A stretch of DNA of 38,120 bases, from assembly GCA_016744855.1 (NCBI GenBank), contig JADGDO010000019.1:1-38120 (forward strand), given 5' to 3'. Shown here in pieces: positions 15,787 to 24,689 of this stretch; position 1 is the first letter of the stretch, and each line of letters begins with the position of its first letter. The translations under genes were made by a program, and so were the position numbers. Below the pieces are notes generated by a model. It did not search any database. It was not told the origin of the DNA and worked only from the letters and a program-made list of their open reading frames with translations. This stretch comes from Candidatus Fermentibacteraceae bacterium (lineage in GTDB: Bacteria; Fermentibacterota; Fermentibacteria; Fermentibacterales; JCC-6).

Positions 15787-17556
15787 ATGAGTAGTGTGGT
15801 AGGAATTTACAAAGAGTTTTATCGAGCTAATGTTGGCAAAAATCTGCTTTTTTACCTGGTATATCTTGGACGAATTGCAACACTGCTGATTGTACCACTG
15901 ATAAGTAAAAAGGTTCTTGATACAATAGTACCTGCAGGAGATACGGGCGGACTTGTGATGTGGACAGCTTTTGCAGTAGCAGCACAAGTGGGAGTGATAT
16001 TTACCCAGCTTGGAACGTCGTACATGTGCAGGATTCTAACAACAAAACTTAAGAATGTTATGAAAGCTAGAATGCTGAAGGAGTTTCTTGCAAAAGGCTC
16101 CGGAGAGCAGAATCTTCGAGGAACAGGATACATTCTCAAGCGGATTGAGCAGGATGTTGAGCTGTTTGCAAAATTCGTAAACAGCGACCTGGTCTCACTA
16201 ATTTATGGTGTTGTAGTGTTGATAGTTACCATGGTTCTGATATACGACTACAATGTTCTGCTTTTGTGCACTACACTTGCTTCGCTGCCAATGCTTTTTG
16301 CCTCCATGACAATATTCAACAAAAAGGTAGTTGCATCCACAACCGCAAAGAACGAGGCTATGGCGAAATCATCAACTACCTTGTCAGAGTGCATTCTGGG
16401 CAGTAAGGAAATCAGGGAGCACTCTGCTATTCAAGTATTTGTGGAAAGATATAAAGCCAGACTGCAAATTGAGTTTCACAGGACAATGAATGCACACAAA
16501 CAGCAGTTCAAGCCGAGTATTATGGGGCAGATGTCAACATTGGTGGGGAAAGCCTCTCTTCTAGGAGTTGGGGGATATGCGCTAATCAAGGGAACACTGA
16601 CCTTCGGGGAGTATTTCGCGTACAGTATTCTGGTTCAATATACATATCAGGCTGTAGGATATCTTTTCCAGGGAAACATTGCTTACCAGCAAAGCAAAGC
16701 AGTTGTGAGACGAATGTCAGAAATTCTTTCGAACCCAGAGGAGAACGGCTCGCTCATTTCGTATCCGGGGGAATCAAAGGTGTCTCGTTTCGATACCATT
16801 GAGGAAATAGAGGTTAGAGACCTTTGTTATAAGTACTCCGATGGATTGGATTATGTACTGAAGGGAGTTACGACAAAGTTTGTAAGAGGAGAAATTGTTG
16901 CAATTGTAGGACCAAGTGGTTCTGGGAAAACTACCCTGATGGGCCTGCTTAAGCGAGAGTACAACCTTCAGCAGGGAGAAATTCTACTAAACAGGATTCC
17001 AATTCAAGAAATAGATCGTGATTATTTTGTGTCAAGAACCGCTACTGTAAGACAGACTCCATTTATATTCAGTGGAACAATTTGTGAAAACATCATGATG
17101 GGAAAAACTGCTTCTGAAGTTGAGATCAATAAAGTTGTAAAGCAGGCTCACCTTGAAAAGTTTATCAGATGTGCAGAGAACGGTATTAATACAGATATGT
17201 CTGAAAATGCTGGTAACATCAGCGGTGGGCAGAAGCAGAGAGTTGCCCTGGCAAGGGCATTTCTAAGGGAACCTGAAATTCTTTTCCTTGATGAGATAAC
17301 AACAGGTATGGATCTGATTGCAAGAGACAAAATACATGACTCAATATCCGGTATGAAGAACCGTAGCATAATCGTGATTGTTACCCATTCAGCGGAAACA
17401 GTAAAAATAGCAGATCGCATTATTCTGCTTAACGAAGGCCATGTTCAGGGAGAGGGAACTCACTCAGATCTAATTCATTCCAGTAGATTGTACAGACGGT
17501 TGTTTCATACCATGGAGAAGGAAGAAGCCCCTTCCGAAGAAGGGGCGGGTAAGTAA
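15787..17556 (+). CDS. ABC exporter half-transporter (fused membrane and ATPase domains)
   Basis: The 589-residue product has an N-terminal ABC type 1 exporter membrane domain of about six helices (residues 20-310; e.g. IYGVVVLIVTMVLIYDY and the helices around 22-45, 57-80, 255-300). A C-terminal ATPase follows: Walker A GPSGSGKTT (375-383), Q-loop VRQTPF, signature NISGGQKQR (477-485), Walker B ILFLDE (498-503) and H-loop His534 in IVTHS. There is no C39 peptidase domain. It should work as a homodimer, or with an absent partner, in the MsbA/peptide/multidrug exporter superfamily; the cargo is unknown. The SD is AGGGAGAAAC before the ATG. It is a single-gene unit behind an operator-overlapped promoter. 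The last codons contain a GC-rich hairpin serving the convergent operon. Confidence 0.9.
   Translation: MSSVVGIYKEFYRANVGKNLLFYLVYLGRIATLLIVPLISKKVLDTIVPAGDTGGLVMWTAFAVAAQVGVIFTQLGTSYMCRILTTKLKNVMKARMLKEFLAKGSGEQNLRGTGYILKRIEQDVELFAKFVNSDLVSLIYGVVVLIVTMVLIYDYNVLLLCTTLASLPMLFASMTIFNKKVVASTTAKNEAMAKSSTTLSECILGSKEIREHSAIQVFVERYKARLQIEFHRTMNAHKQQFKPSIMGQMSTLVGKASLLGVGGYALIKGTLTFGEYFAYSILVQYTYQAVGYLFQGNIAYQQSKAVVRRMSEILSNPEENGSLISYPGESKVSRFDTIEEIEVRDLCYKYSDGLDYVLKGVTTKFVRGEIVAIVGPSGSGKTTLMGLLKREYNLQQGEILLNRIPIQEIDRDYFVSRTATVRQTPFIFSGTICENIMMGKTASEVEINKVVKQAHLEKFIRCAENGINTDMSENAGNISGGQKQRVALARAFLREPEILFLDEITTGMDLIARDKIHDSISGMKNRSIIVIVTHSAETVKIADRIILLNEGHVQGEGTHSDLIHSSRLYRRLFHTMEKEEAPSEEGAGK
17527..17546 (-). 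terminator. UUCG-loop hairpin terminator for the lipoprotein operon
   Basis: Read on the minus strand, GCCCCTTC-TTCG-GAAGGGGC is a perfect 8-bp stem with the very stable cUUCGg tetraloop, followed by the pyrimidine-rich TTCTTCCTTCTCC. It begins 11 bp after the stop of the FlgT-like gene and lies inside the last codons of the convergent ABC gene (the Glu/Gly-rich tail). Confidence 0.55.
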
Positions 17557-17557
17557 G

Positions 17558-18766
17558 TTAATCGGTGAATACAATTTCTATGCGATTGCCTGCCATGCCT
17601 GTTACCTCAAACTCTGCATCAAGCTCACCCGAGGTCATCTCGTCGATAATCTGAGATGTTGCAGTTTCTGAGATTACTTCCAGGGTTGCCCGTGAACCGA
17701 TGAAGTCTCTTGTTACAACATCAACTACACCCCTGACTTTCATGCGCAGTTCCGAGCGAAGTGCTTGAACTCTATTGAAGTCGGCGTTGCTTATTACGAT
17801 AACAGTAGAATTTTCACTCTGAATCCAACCGCTCAAAATTGCTGATGAGAGATAGTTTGAAGTGCTGTCTGCTGCCTGAGTTCTCGCCTGGCTTTCGCTG
17901 AAGGGTAGTGAGACCGTAAGAGCAGACCCTGCCATAAGGCTTCCTGTTCGGGTGTTGATTGCCCTGCTGCTAACCTGAAATTCATGAATATTTCTGGGAG
18001 AACCCGCTATAACTCTGGATTCCTCTGTGTGAAGGGCTGTGCCGCTGATAACTATCTCTGCACCTGCTTCAAGACCCAGTAATGTTGCTGTTTCATCATC
18101 ACCCTCGAGAATCATTTTTAACTGATCTCGCTCGATGATGCCAGCAACAGTTGCTGCATCTACAACTGGAAAACCCTGTTCTCTGAAATTGTCAAGTATC
18201 ATTGTTTCAAACATCATGCTGCTCATCAAAGTGCCGGTGTTCGATAACTCCGACATGCTTCCCAATTCCTTAACGATTACCATTACTCGAGGTCTTCCCT
18301 GCTCACCCAGAAGAATACCGATTGCAGCGAGGTCACTTTCAATGTTGTCTGTTTTTACAATTGCGCGAACAACAACTCTGTAAAGTCCGTTACTCTCTCC
18401 CTCATCAATGATTCTGTAGCTGGAGACATAGCCGGAGGTTTTTGAGTAGATGTTGTCTGAGATAAGCTGGAAATTGTTTACCTGTGTCTCGGAATCAATG
18501 TAGGTGCCGACACCCTGCTCAACTGCTTTTCTCAAAGCATCATCTATTGCGTGATCGCGTGCAATGTCCAATCCTCCCTGGAACTCAACCGCTGCCACCC
18601 CTTCGGAAAGAATCTCTGTCTCCAAAGGTGAAGGAAGAAGCGGGGTGGTGGTGGGGATTGTTGTTGCCGCTGTTCCAGTGGTGGATGAGGTTTGATTTGC
18701 TGGGGTTGTGTACATCTGCGTGCAGCCTGCAGCAAGAATGATGAAGATCAGTACTGTATACTTCAT
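17558..18766 (-). CDS. FlgT-like lipoprotein (LPP20/FlgT_N-like plus CsgG-like domains)
   Basis: I choose ATG 18766 over the ATG at 18781 because it gives a clean lipoprotein signal (MKYTVLIFIILAAGC, lipid on Cys15) and follows the upstream stop by one base. The 402-residue protein has a Thr/Ser/Pro linker. An N-terminal domain (about 50-150) has the AR-x-x-AI-x-DALRKAVEQGVG and IDSETQVNNF patterns of FlgT_N. A CsgG/FlgT_M-like domain (about 155-290) contains FPVVDAATVAGIIERDQL and GLEAGAEIVISGTA. A C-terminal alpha/beta domain ends in GNRIEIVFTD. In Vibrio, FlgT with FlgO and FlgP builds the outer-membrane H-ring around the flagellar motor. The other two counterparts lie directly upstream, but no flagellar gene is in the window. 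Confidence 0.75.
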   Translation of the reverse strand: MKYTVLIFIILAAGCTQMYTTPANQTSSTTGTAATTIPTTTPLLPSPLETEILSEGVAAVEFQGGLDIARDHAIDDALRKAVEQGVGTYIDSETQVNNFQLISDNIYSKTSGYVSSYRIIDEGESNGLYRVVVRAIVKTDNIESDLAAIGILLGEQGRPRVMVIVKELGSMSELSNTGTLMSSMMFETMILDNFREQGFPVVDAATVAGIIERDQLKMILEGDDETATLLGLEAGAEIVISGTALHTEESRVIAGSPRNIHEFQVSSRAINTRTGSLMAGSALTVSLPFSESQARTQAADSTSNYLSSAILSGWIQSENSTVIVISNADFNRVQALRSELRMKVRGVVDVVTRDFIGSRATLEVISETATSQIIDEMTSGELDAEFEVTGMAGNRIEIVFTD

Positions 18767-18767
18767 G

Positions 18768-19736
18768 TTAGAGAACCACATTCAGCAGGAATTTTCCTGC
18801 GCTCATAAGGAAGGGCAACCCTGCTTTGAGCCAGCCCAGAGACTCTGATTCCTGCTGCCCAAGTACTATGTCTGAACCGAACTGCCCGGTTACCTGGCGC
18901 ACATTTACAACTAGAGGAGACTGTGCAAAAGCAGGCTGGGAGAGTATCTGATCGACATCAGAGATGAACTGCATTGCCGTTTCTCCAGCGGAACCCAGAT
19001 ACTGGGAGTAGTTACTGGTGTCGAGAAGGAGGTTGCCGTTTGAGTCATAGATTTTAGGATACATAGAAGGAGTAAGACCCGCCGCGCTTCCATCGAAGAC
19101 AATTGCAGAATACTGTTCCATGAACTCTCTTGTTTGCTGGGAGATCGGAGCGGCATACGCATGAGTGTCAGCTAAAGCAGCATTTATAGCTCCTGAAATG
19201 CCCTGAGAACTATGAATTTCCATCTCAAGCTCGACTTCTACTGTTCCAGCTGTTTCATCATAAACCGATGGTCCTAGCTGTCTTGCATTTCTAACTAGAC
19301 CCTCGACCCGCGTATAGATCACATCGTAGTCAGTCATGAAGTTCTCTACACGGGTTTCGGAATCGACTCGAACACCCTGAACAGTTTCAAGAAGGTTGCG
19401 CTGAGCAACAACAACCGCTGCTCTTTCCGCCATCAGTCTTGCCTGTGCAATATTGGGATTTCCTGGATCAAGAACTCCTGTGCCGGTGGCTCGAACTGTG
19501 TTACCGGACCAGTCTATTTCACCAGACGGTGTTGTTTCAGAAACATCACCGGGAACAGCAACGTGCGCTTCAGGGGGTGGTGTTGCCATGCTGATCATTG
19601 TTGTTTCCCGAGGAAGCATGCCCAGCTGTTCAGCACTCTGAGAAGTTACTGCGGTACTGGTGCTACCGGAAGTAATGGTTCCGCAACCGGTTACCAAAGC
19701 CAAAGATAAAAGAAATGTGATAGATAAAAATTTCAT
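18768..19736 (-). CDS. LPP20/FlgP-like outer-membrane lipoprotein
   Basis: The 322-residue product begins MKFLSITFLLSLALVTGCG, a lipoprotein signal with the lipidated Cys at 18. Residues 70-180 have the LPP20 pattern (TGTGVLDPGNPNIAQARLMA, ERAAVVVAQRNLLETVQGV, DSETRVENF, then TVEVELEMEI). This region is recognisably paralogous to the N-terminal domain of the downstream FlgT-like protein (compare VDSETRVENF with IDSETQVNNF). Residues 190-300 look like an LPP20-family extension, and the C-terminal end (AGLPFLMSAGKFLLNVVL) is hydrophobic. The SD is GAAGGG. It lies 13 bp after the FlgO/CsgG-like gene, and its stop is one base from the next start, so the three genes form an operon. Confidence 0.75.
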   Translation of the reverse strand: MKFLSITFLLSLALVTGCGTITSGSTSTAVTSQSAEQLGMLPRETTMISMATPPPEAHVAVPGDVSETTPSGEIDWSGNTVRATGTGVLDPGNPNIAQARLMAERAAVVVAQRNLLETVQGVRVDSETRVENFMTDYDVIYTRVEGLVRNARQLGPSVYDETAGTVEVELEMEIHSSQGISGAINAALADTHAYAAPISQQTREFMEQYSAIVFDGSAAGLTPSMYPKIYDSNGNLLLDTSNYSQYLGSAGETAMQFISDVDQILSQPAFAQSPLVVNVRQVTGQFGSDIVLGQQESESLGWLKAGLPFLMSAGKFLLNVVL

Positions 19737-19749
19737 ATTTAACCCTTCG

Positions 19750-20328
19750 TTATTGCTGAGAGAGCCCTACAAGTGACATTTCAAGAGCCATCTTTAAAGC
19801 ATTTTCGGCACCGTCAAAGCTGGATCCCTGTCCTGTAGATGTATAGAGGACTTCTGACGTTTCTACAGAGATAATCTTTACATGAAGGCTGGCGTCACGC
19901 TGATCGGGTTCATCATCCCAGAAACTATCATGGAAGATTCTTCCAACGCTGATAGTCATAACCGCCTCGGCTCCGAGCAGTTTACCAAGTTGAACCGCTG
20001 TTGCCGGGTCTACAACGCCAGAGTAGGAGAATTCTTGCTCTTCAAGGATCTGATTTACAATTGATCGGTCTATAAGAGAAAAGCTACCGGTTCGAAGCAG
20101 GGCCATGCCGGCATAGTCTTCAAGGCCGACTGCGTTGGAAAGAGTTGACGGATTCGAAGAGGATGGAGGAAGAACTACTGTTCTCCAGATCGGCTTTGTG
20201 TCGAGAACCGGTGAACGGGCAAAGTTTTGAGGTCCCTGCAGTGCTGCAAGTTGTGCTGCTGTAAAGCAACCGGTGAGAAGCAATCCCAGGGTGATAAATA
20301 CCAGTAAAATAAATTTAGTGTTTTTCAA
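19750..20328 (-). CDS. CsgG/FlgO-like lipoprotein
   Basis: The start is a TTG at 20328 behind a good AAGGA (7-nt spacing); no ATG fits as well. The 192-residue protein has a lipoprotein signal (MKNTKFILLVFITLGLLLTG followed by CFT, lipid on Cys21). The body matches the CsgG/FlgO fold: VVLPPSSSNPSTLSNAVGLE, a conserved LIDRSIVNQILEEQEF, then PATAVQLGKLLGAEAVMTIS and a late VETSEVLYTSTGQG. CsgG-type proteins insert in or lie under the outer membrane; FlgO is the H-ring member in Vibrio. At 192 residues it is closer to FlgO (~220) than to CsgG (~277). It is the first gene of the three-lipoprotein operon. Confidence 0.75.
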   Translation of the reverse strand: MKNTKFILLVFITLGLLLTGCFTAAQLAALQGPQNFARSPVLDTKPIWRTVVLPPSSSNPSTLSNAVGLEDYAGMALLRTGSFSLIDRSIVNQILEEQEFSYSGVVDPATAVQLGKLLGAEAVMTISVGRIFHDSFWDDEPDQRDASLHVKIISVETSEVLYTSTGQGSSFDGAENALKMALEMSLVGLSQQ

Positions 20329-20382
20329 TGGATATTCCTTTCTGTCTCTGAACCGTATTCAGATGTTTTGTTTGAGACTGAT

Positions 20383-20388
20383 ACTATA
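20383..20388 (-). promoter_or_regulatory. -10 box (TATAGT) of the lipoprotein operon
   Basis: TATAGT on the minus strand lies 55 bp upstream of the TTG start of the CsgG/FlgO-like gene. The -35 region 17 nt upstream is poor (GAACAT), so the call is tentative. Confidence 0.3.
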
Positions 20389-20429
20389 CGCCTTCAGGAA
20401 GCATGATGTTCCATAAGATTTCAAAATTT

Positions 20430-20458
20430 TTGAAAAAATTAAGCAAATTTAGTATATC
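20430..20458 (+). promoter_or_regulatory. Promoter of the first tldDE pair
   Basis: TTGAAA (20430-20435, five of six), a 17-nt A/T-rich spacer, then TATATC (20453-20458, four of six). The predicted start is near 20465, 37 nt before the tldD ATG at 20502. The promoter lies inside the longer frame that could start at 20403, which argues against that start. Confidence 0.5.
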
Positions 20459-20501
20459 TGACCATCAAGAACACACCCGCAGACAAAAAGTTAGGAGAAT
20501 T

Positions 20502-21863
20502 ATGCTTGATAAGCTAAAAGGAATGATCTCCGGAACGGACGCCGATTATCTGGATATCCGCTACGAGGTCAAGAAGACGACGACAGTTTCTATTGCCGGT
20601 AGCGAATTGAAGAAGGCTGGCTCCAACAGTACCGATGGTTTTGTTGTACGAGCCTTGAAGGATGGCGGTTTTTCATCCGTAATCGTTACCAGAGAAGACG
20701 ATGTTCAGGAAGCAGTAAAACTTGCTGTTGAGGGTGCTTCTGCTATGGCAGGTGGTGGCAAGACCGTTTCACTTGCAGATGTTGATACTGTTGTGGATTC
20801 TGTTGACCCTGAACTCGACGGTGACCCTGCCCTGGTGCCTCTTGAAGACAAGATTACCCTACTGAAAAGCTATAATGATCTGATGCTGAAGCAGCCCGAT
20901 ATTGCGAACACCAATATGTCTTACAGCGAAGTGGACCGCGAGAAGTTTTTTGCCTCCAGTGAGGGAACCGCAATCCGCGAAAGAGTTTGCACAGTCAGTA
21001 TCGGTGGTGAAGTCGTTGCGCGCAGAGGTGATAGTACTCAGAACATTCGTGCTGCAGTAGGCGGAGCTAATGGAATGGCTGCCCTTAAAAACCGTGAAGA
21101 TGTGTTCCTTAAAAGAGCTCAGCTTGCAAAAGAACTTCTTGATGCAGCTCCGGTAAAGGGTGGCACATACGATGTGGTTATAAACCCCAGTCTTACAGGT
21201 GTCTTTATTCACGAAGCCTTCGGCCACTTCAGCGAGGCAGATATCATCGAAGACAATCCACCACTCAGAGAAAAGATGTCTCTGGGCGCAAAGATTGGAA
21301 ACGATGTAGTTACGATCATTGCCGATACACTGATACCCAATCAGGTTGGCTTCTATAAGTACGATGATGAAGGTGTTCCAGTTAAAACAATTCCTCTCAT
21401 GGAGAATGGTGTTCTCACAGGAAGACTTCATTCGAGAAGAACTGCGGCTGAGTTTAATGAACCGGTGACTGGTCACTGTGTTGCTCAGGATTATGGCTAT
21501 GAACCCATCGTAAGAATGGGAACAATCTATCTGGAAAAAGGGAAGCTTTCTCTGGATGAACTTCTCAAACAACTTGATGACGGTCTTTACCTTTGCGATG
21601 GTAAAGGAGGCCAGACTTCAGGAGAGAACTTCACTTTCGGTGCCCAGTACGGTTACATAGTGAAGGGTGGAAAAATTCAGGAGATGGTTCGCGATATAAA
21701 TATCATGGGCAACCTCTTTTCCACAATGAAAAATATTGAGGCTATGGATGATACATTGAAGCTCAGCGAGCGAGGCGGATGCGGCAAGGGTCAGATGAAT
21801 ATCAAGAGCGGTTATGGAGGCCCAAGTGTTCTTATCCGGTCCATGGTTGTGGGAGGTATATAA
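20502..21863 (+). CDS. tldD: TldD-type metalloprotease subunit, first copy
   Basis: TldD is the catalytic subunit of the TldD/TldE heterodimer, which degrades unfolded peptides and matures modified peptides such as microcin B17 or the antitoxin CcdA in E. coli. The zinc motif HEAFGH (237-242, HExxxH) is intact, with YDDEGVP and GRLHSRRTA around 285-320 as expected. I start at ATG 20502 (AGGAG upstream) rather than at 20403, because the resulting 453 residues align end to end with the second copy and a promoter lies between the two ATGs. The stop overlaps the tldE start (TAATG). The C-terminus GYGGPSVLIRSMVVGGI is family-typical. Confidence 0.92.
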   Translation: MLDKLKGMISGTDADYLDIRYEVKKTTTVSIAGSELKKAGSNSTDGFVVRALKDGGFSSVIVTREDDVQEAVKLAVEGASAMAGGGKTVSLADVDTVVDSVDPELDGDPALVPLEDKITLLKSYNDLMLKQPDIANTNMSYSEVDREKFFASSEGTAIRERVCTVSIGGEVVARRGDSTQNIRAAVGGANGMAALKNREDVFLKRAQLAKELLDAAPVKGGTYDVVINPSLTGVFIHEAFGHFSEADIIEDNPPLREKMSLGAKIGNDVVTIIADTLIPNQVGFYKYDDEGVPVKTIPLMENGVLTGRLHSRRTAAEFNEPVTGHCVAQDYGYEPIVRMGTIYLEKGKLSLDELLKQLDDGLYLCDGKGGQTSGENFTFGAQYGYIVKGGKIQEMVRDINIMGNLFSTMKNIEAMDDTLKLSERGGCGKGQMNIKSGYGGPSVLIRSMVVGGI

Positions 21864-23170
21864 TGGAAAAACTTCTTAAAATAGCTGCATCAAAGGGTTG
21901 CAAGGCAGAGGTCTTCAGCACCAGAGAAAAATCAGTAAGTATCGATAAAACCAATGGTGCTGTCACCGATGTTTCCGCTTCTATTGAGTCAGGTGTTTCT
22001 CTGAGAATCCTTAAAGATGGAAAAATGGGCACCGCTTATACAAAAAACCTCATCGATAGAGAAGAGCTTGTTGCAAACGCACTCGCCTCTCTTGAGGCCG
22101 GAGTTGAAGCTCTTTATGATTTCCCGGATGCAGGAACAGTAACATTTGATGAAGATTATGATGAATCTGTAGAGAAGCTCGGTTTCCCTGAAATGAGAAA
22201 AACAGTTGATCATCTCGGAGAGCTTTACGGAGAGGTGAAACAGGGAATTCTTCAAGTTAGTGCCGGCTGCGGAACATCCGAGATAAGAATACTCAACACA
22301 TCGGGATCGAACCTTGTGCAGAAGGAATCCACCGTTTACAGCGTGGGCTCCATGATCTATCCGGGAACAAGTGCCGGTATCCGAAATATTTTCCTCGGCA
22401 AATCTGATGCTGTACCTTTCGAAGCAGATGTGAAAAGAACAGTTGATTACTTCCATGCTTCACTTCCTGAAGTTGAAATAGGCGACAGCAGAATGAAGGT
22501 TCTATTCGCCCCTGAGAGCATGTATGCACTTACCTGGAGACTCGGAACTGCTTCTTCAGCAAAAGCTTTCTATGAGAAAGTTTCTCCACTTCAGAACAAG
22601 GTAAACGAGCAGGTAATCTCACCTCTTCTTTCTTTCGTTAGTGATCCCTCAGAGGGTAGAACTGGAAGAAGACTTTTCGATGATGAGGGAGTTAAAACTG
22701 CAAGGGTTCCTATTTTTGAAAACGGTGTTTTCAAAACAGTTTACAACAACCTTGATTATGCATCAAAAATGAAGACAAACCCTCTTGGTACAGGTTTCCG
22801 TGGCGGAATGTGGGGCGGCGACAAGATTGCAATGAGCCCGGCTCCGAGTCTTTCTCATGCTTCTTTCTCAAAGGGAAACAAGTCCTTCGAGGAAATGCTT
22901 GCGATGATGGACCGTGGAGTAATTGTTTACGGAGCTCTTGGCGCACACTCAGGTAACATTTTGAATGGAGATCTCTCCATCGGTCTCAACCCCGGCCTCT
23001 ATGTAGAGAATGGTAAAGTTGTTGGCAGGGTGAAGGATGCCATGATGGCCGGTAACATCTATGAGATGCTTTCAAAAGCAATTGCCGTTGAAAATGCACC
23101 TCACTACACCGACAGTATGTACAGCAACCCTTCAATTCTTCTTGATGACATTAGTGTAGTCGGCTCCTAG
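21863..23170 (+). CDS. tldE: TldE/PmbA-type partner subunit, first copy
   Basis: The 435-residue protein starts at ATG 21863, sharing one base with the tldD stop and using the GGGAGG inside the end of tldD as SD. TldE (PmbA) has the same fold as TldD but no HExxxH, and that is the case here. Characteristic segments are GVSLRILKDGKMGTAYTKN, VLFAPESMYALTWRL, RRLFDDEGVKTARVPIFENG, GVIVYGALGAHSGNILNGD and NPSILLDDISVVGS. It is needed to shape the active complex with TldD. A strong terminator follows 16 bp after the stop. Confidence 0.92.
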   Translation: MEKLLKIAASKGCKAEVFSTREKSVSIDKTNGAVTDVSASIESGVSLRILKDGKMGTAYTKNLIDREELVANALASLEAGVEALYDFPDAGTVTFDEDYDESVEKLGFPEMRKTVDHLGELYGEVKQGILQVSAGCGTSEIRILNTSGSNLVQKESTVYSVGSMIYPGTSAGIRNIFLGKSDAVPFEADVKRTVDYFHASLPEVEIGDSRMKVLFAPESMYALTWRLGTASSAKAFYEKVSPLQNKVNEQVISPLLSFVSDPSEGRTGRRLFDDEGVKTARVPIFENGVFKTVYNNLDYASKMKTNPLGTGFRGGMWGGDKIAMSPAPSLSHASFSKGNKSFEEMLAMMDRGVIVYGALGAHSGNILNGDLSIGLNPGLYVENGKVVGRVKDAMMAGNIYEMLSKAIAVENAPHYTDSMYSNPSILLDDISVVGS

Positions 23171-23186
23171 ATAAGCTAAATGCAGG

Positions 23187-23218
23187 AAAGGGGCAGAGTG
23201 TTTACTCTGCCCCTTTTT
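23187..23218 (+). terminator. Strong intrinsic terminator after the first tldDE pair
   Basis: A perfect 12-bp stem (AAAGGGGCAGAG paired with CTCTGCCCCTTT) with a TGTTTA loop and a T5 run. It separates the two tldDE transcription units. Confidence 0.92.
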
Positions 23219-23327
23219 GAATTTAAGGAGAGTGACTACTCTTGTTCCCTGAACAGCTACGTACCATATATGTTTACAAAGAGATTGTATGAGAGCGAAA
23301 ACATCCTTTATAGGAGTCTAGAGAGAA

Positions 23328-24689
23328 ATGCTGAAAAAATTGAAGAAACTTATCTCAAGCGTACAGGCTGATTATGTGGATATACGCTATGAGGAGAAGA
23401 AAGAAACCATTCTCTCTATGATTGGACCAGAACTAAAAAAAGCCAAATCAAACAACACAGACGGATTTGTGGTAAGAACTTTGAAGAATGGAGGTTTTTC
23501 TTCTGTTACTGTAACAAGAGAAGAAGATGTTCCAGAGGCTTTACTACTGGCCATTGAGGGCTCAAGGTTCATGTCTGAAGCCGGAAATAAGTATTCGCTT
23601 GCTTCGGTTGATCCAATTGAGGACAGTATTGATCCGAAACTCAATGGCGATCCTGCTGCTGTTCCAGTATCAGAAAAAATCGCACTTCTGGCAAAATACA
23701 ACAACATCATGCTAACTGAACCAGAGATCTCGAACACTGATCTGGAGTACAATGAAACAGACAGAGAAAAATTTTTTGTTTCAAGCGAGGGTACCTCGAT
23801 TAGAGAGAGATTATGTACTCTTTACATCAAGGGAGAAGTGTTTGCCAAAAGGGGAGATTCACTCCAATCGGTAAGAGTCGGCATAGGTACTGCAAATGGT
23901 ATTAGCGACTTAGTAGATCGCGACGAAGTTTTTGTTAAAAAAGCCAAACTGGCTCGAGAGCTTCTAACAGCAAAGCAAGTTAAAGCCGGTATTTACAATG
24001 TGATACTTAACCCCGAGCTGACCGGTGTTTTTGTTCATGAGGCTTTTGGTCATACTAGTGAGGCTGATGGCTTGGAGAGTAATCTCCCATTAAGAAAAAT
24101 GATGAAAATTGGCACCTCCCTGGGTAGCAACATTGTTAACATTACTGCCGACTCAACCATTCCCAATCAAATAGGATTTTACCGATATGATGATGAAGGT
24201 GTCCCGGTGAGGAGAACTCAATTGCTTCGGAATGGAGTTCTTGCAGGTAGGCTTCACTCCAGAAGAACAGCAGTTGAATTTAGTGAATCAGCAACCGGAC
24301 ACTGTGTCGCTGAAGATCAAAACACAGAGCCTATTGTTAGAATGGGAAATATTTTTCTAGAACCTGGCGAAGTTACTTTTGAAGAGCTCCTAAAAGAGAT
24401 GGATAGTGGCCTCTACTTGTGTGATTGCTGTGGTGGTTCGGGGGGCGTTAACTTTAACTTCGCAGCTCAGTATGGCTATGTAGTTGAGGGGGGCAAGATT
24501 GGCAAGATGGTTCGCGGTATTAACATTTTAGGCAACCTCTTCACGACTCTGAAAGATGTAGTCAATATGGACAATGAGATGAGGTTTAGTGGAACTGGGA
24601 TTTGTCGTAAGGGCAGCCAGATGAACTTCAAGAGTGGATACGGGGGTCCTTCTGTGTTTGTCCGCTCGATGAAAATTGGCGGAATTTAA
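23328..24689 (+). CDS. tldD: TldD-type metalloprotease subunit, second (diverged) copy
   Basis: The product is 453 residues, the same length as the first copy and collinear throughout, with the zinc motif HEAFGH again at 237-242. It is clearly a paralogue (e.g. SNNTDGFVVRTLKNGGFSSV against SNSTDGFVVRALKDGGFSSV) but diverged at many positions, including around the metal site (HTSEADG in place of HFSEADI) and CDCCGGSGG near 360 in place of CDGKGGQTSG. All catalytic residues remain, so it is expected to be active. A GGAG lies about 10 nt before the ATG. The start of the next gene overlaps its stop (TTTAATG). The 109 bp upstream of the gene contain a TGTTC-CCT-GAACA dyad and probably a promoter. 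Confidence 0.9.
   Translation: MLKKLKKLISSVQADYVDIRYEEKKETILSMIGPELKKAKSNNTDGFVVRTLKNGGFSSVTVTREEDVPEALLLAIEGSRFMSEAGNKYSLASVDPIEDSIDPKLNGDPAAVPVSEKIALLAKYNNIMLTEPEISNTDLEYNETDREKFFVSSEGTSIRERLCTLYIKGEVFAKRGDSLQSVRVGIGTANGISDLVDRDEVFVKKAKLARELLTAKQVKAGIYNVILNPELTGVFVHEAFGHTSEADGLESNLPLRKMMKIGTSLGSNIVNITADSTIPNQIGFYRYDDEGVPVRRTQLLRNGVLAGRLHSRRTAVEFSESATGHCVAEDQNTEPIVRMGNIFLEPGEVTFEELLKEMDSGLYLCDCCGGSGGVNFNFAAQYGYVVEGGKIGKMVRGINILGNLFTTLKDVVNMDNEMRFSGTGICRKGSQMNFKSGYGGPSVFVRSMKIGGI

Noticed and set aside
20403-20501. Upstream extension of tldD giving a 33-residue basic N-terminus
   Set aside because: No SD before 20403, a good promoter inside the extension, and the paralogue starts at the position equivalent to 20502.
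20859-21572. Minus-strand open frame of 237 codons opposite tldD
   Set aside because: It is antisense to the conserved TldD core including HExxxH; its Cys/Ser/His-rich translation is typical of a shadow frame.
23180-23371. Short plus-strand frame between the tldDE pairs
   Set aside because: It runs through the intrinsic terminator at 23187-23218 and into tldD2 in a different frame.
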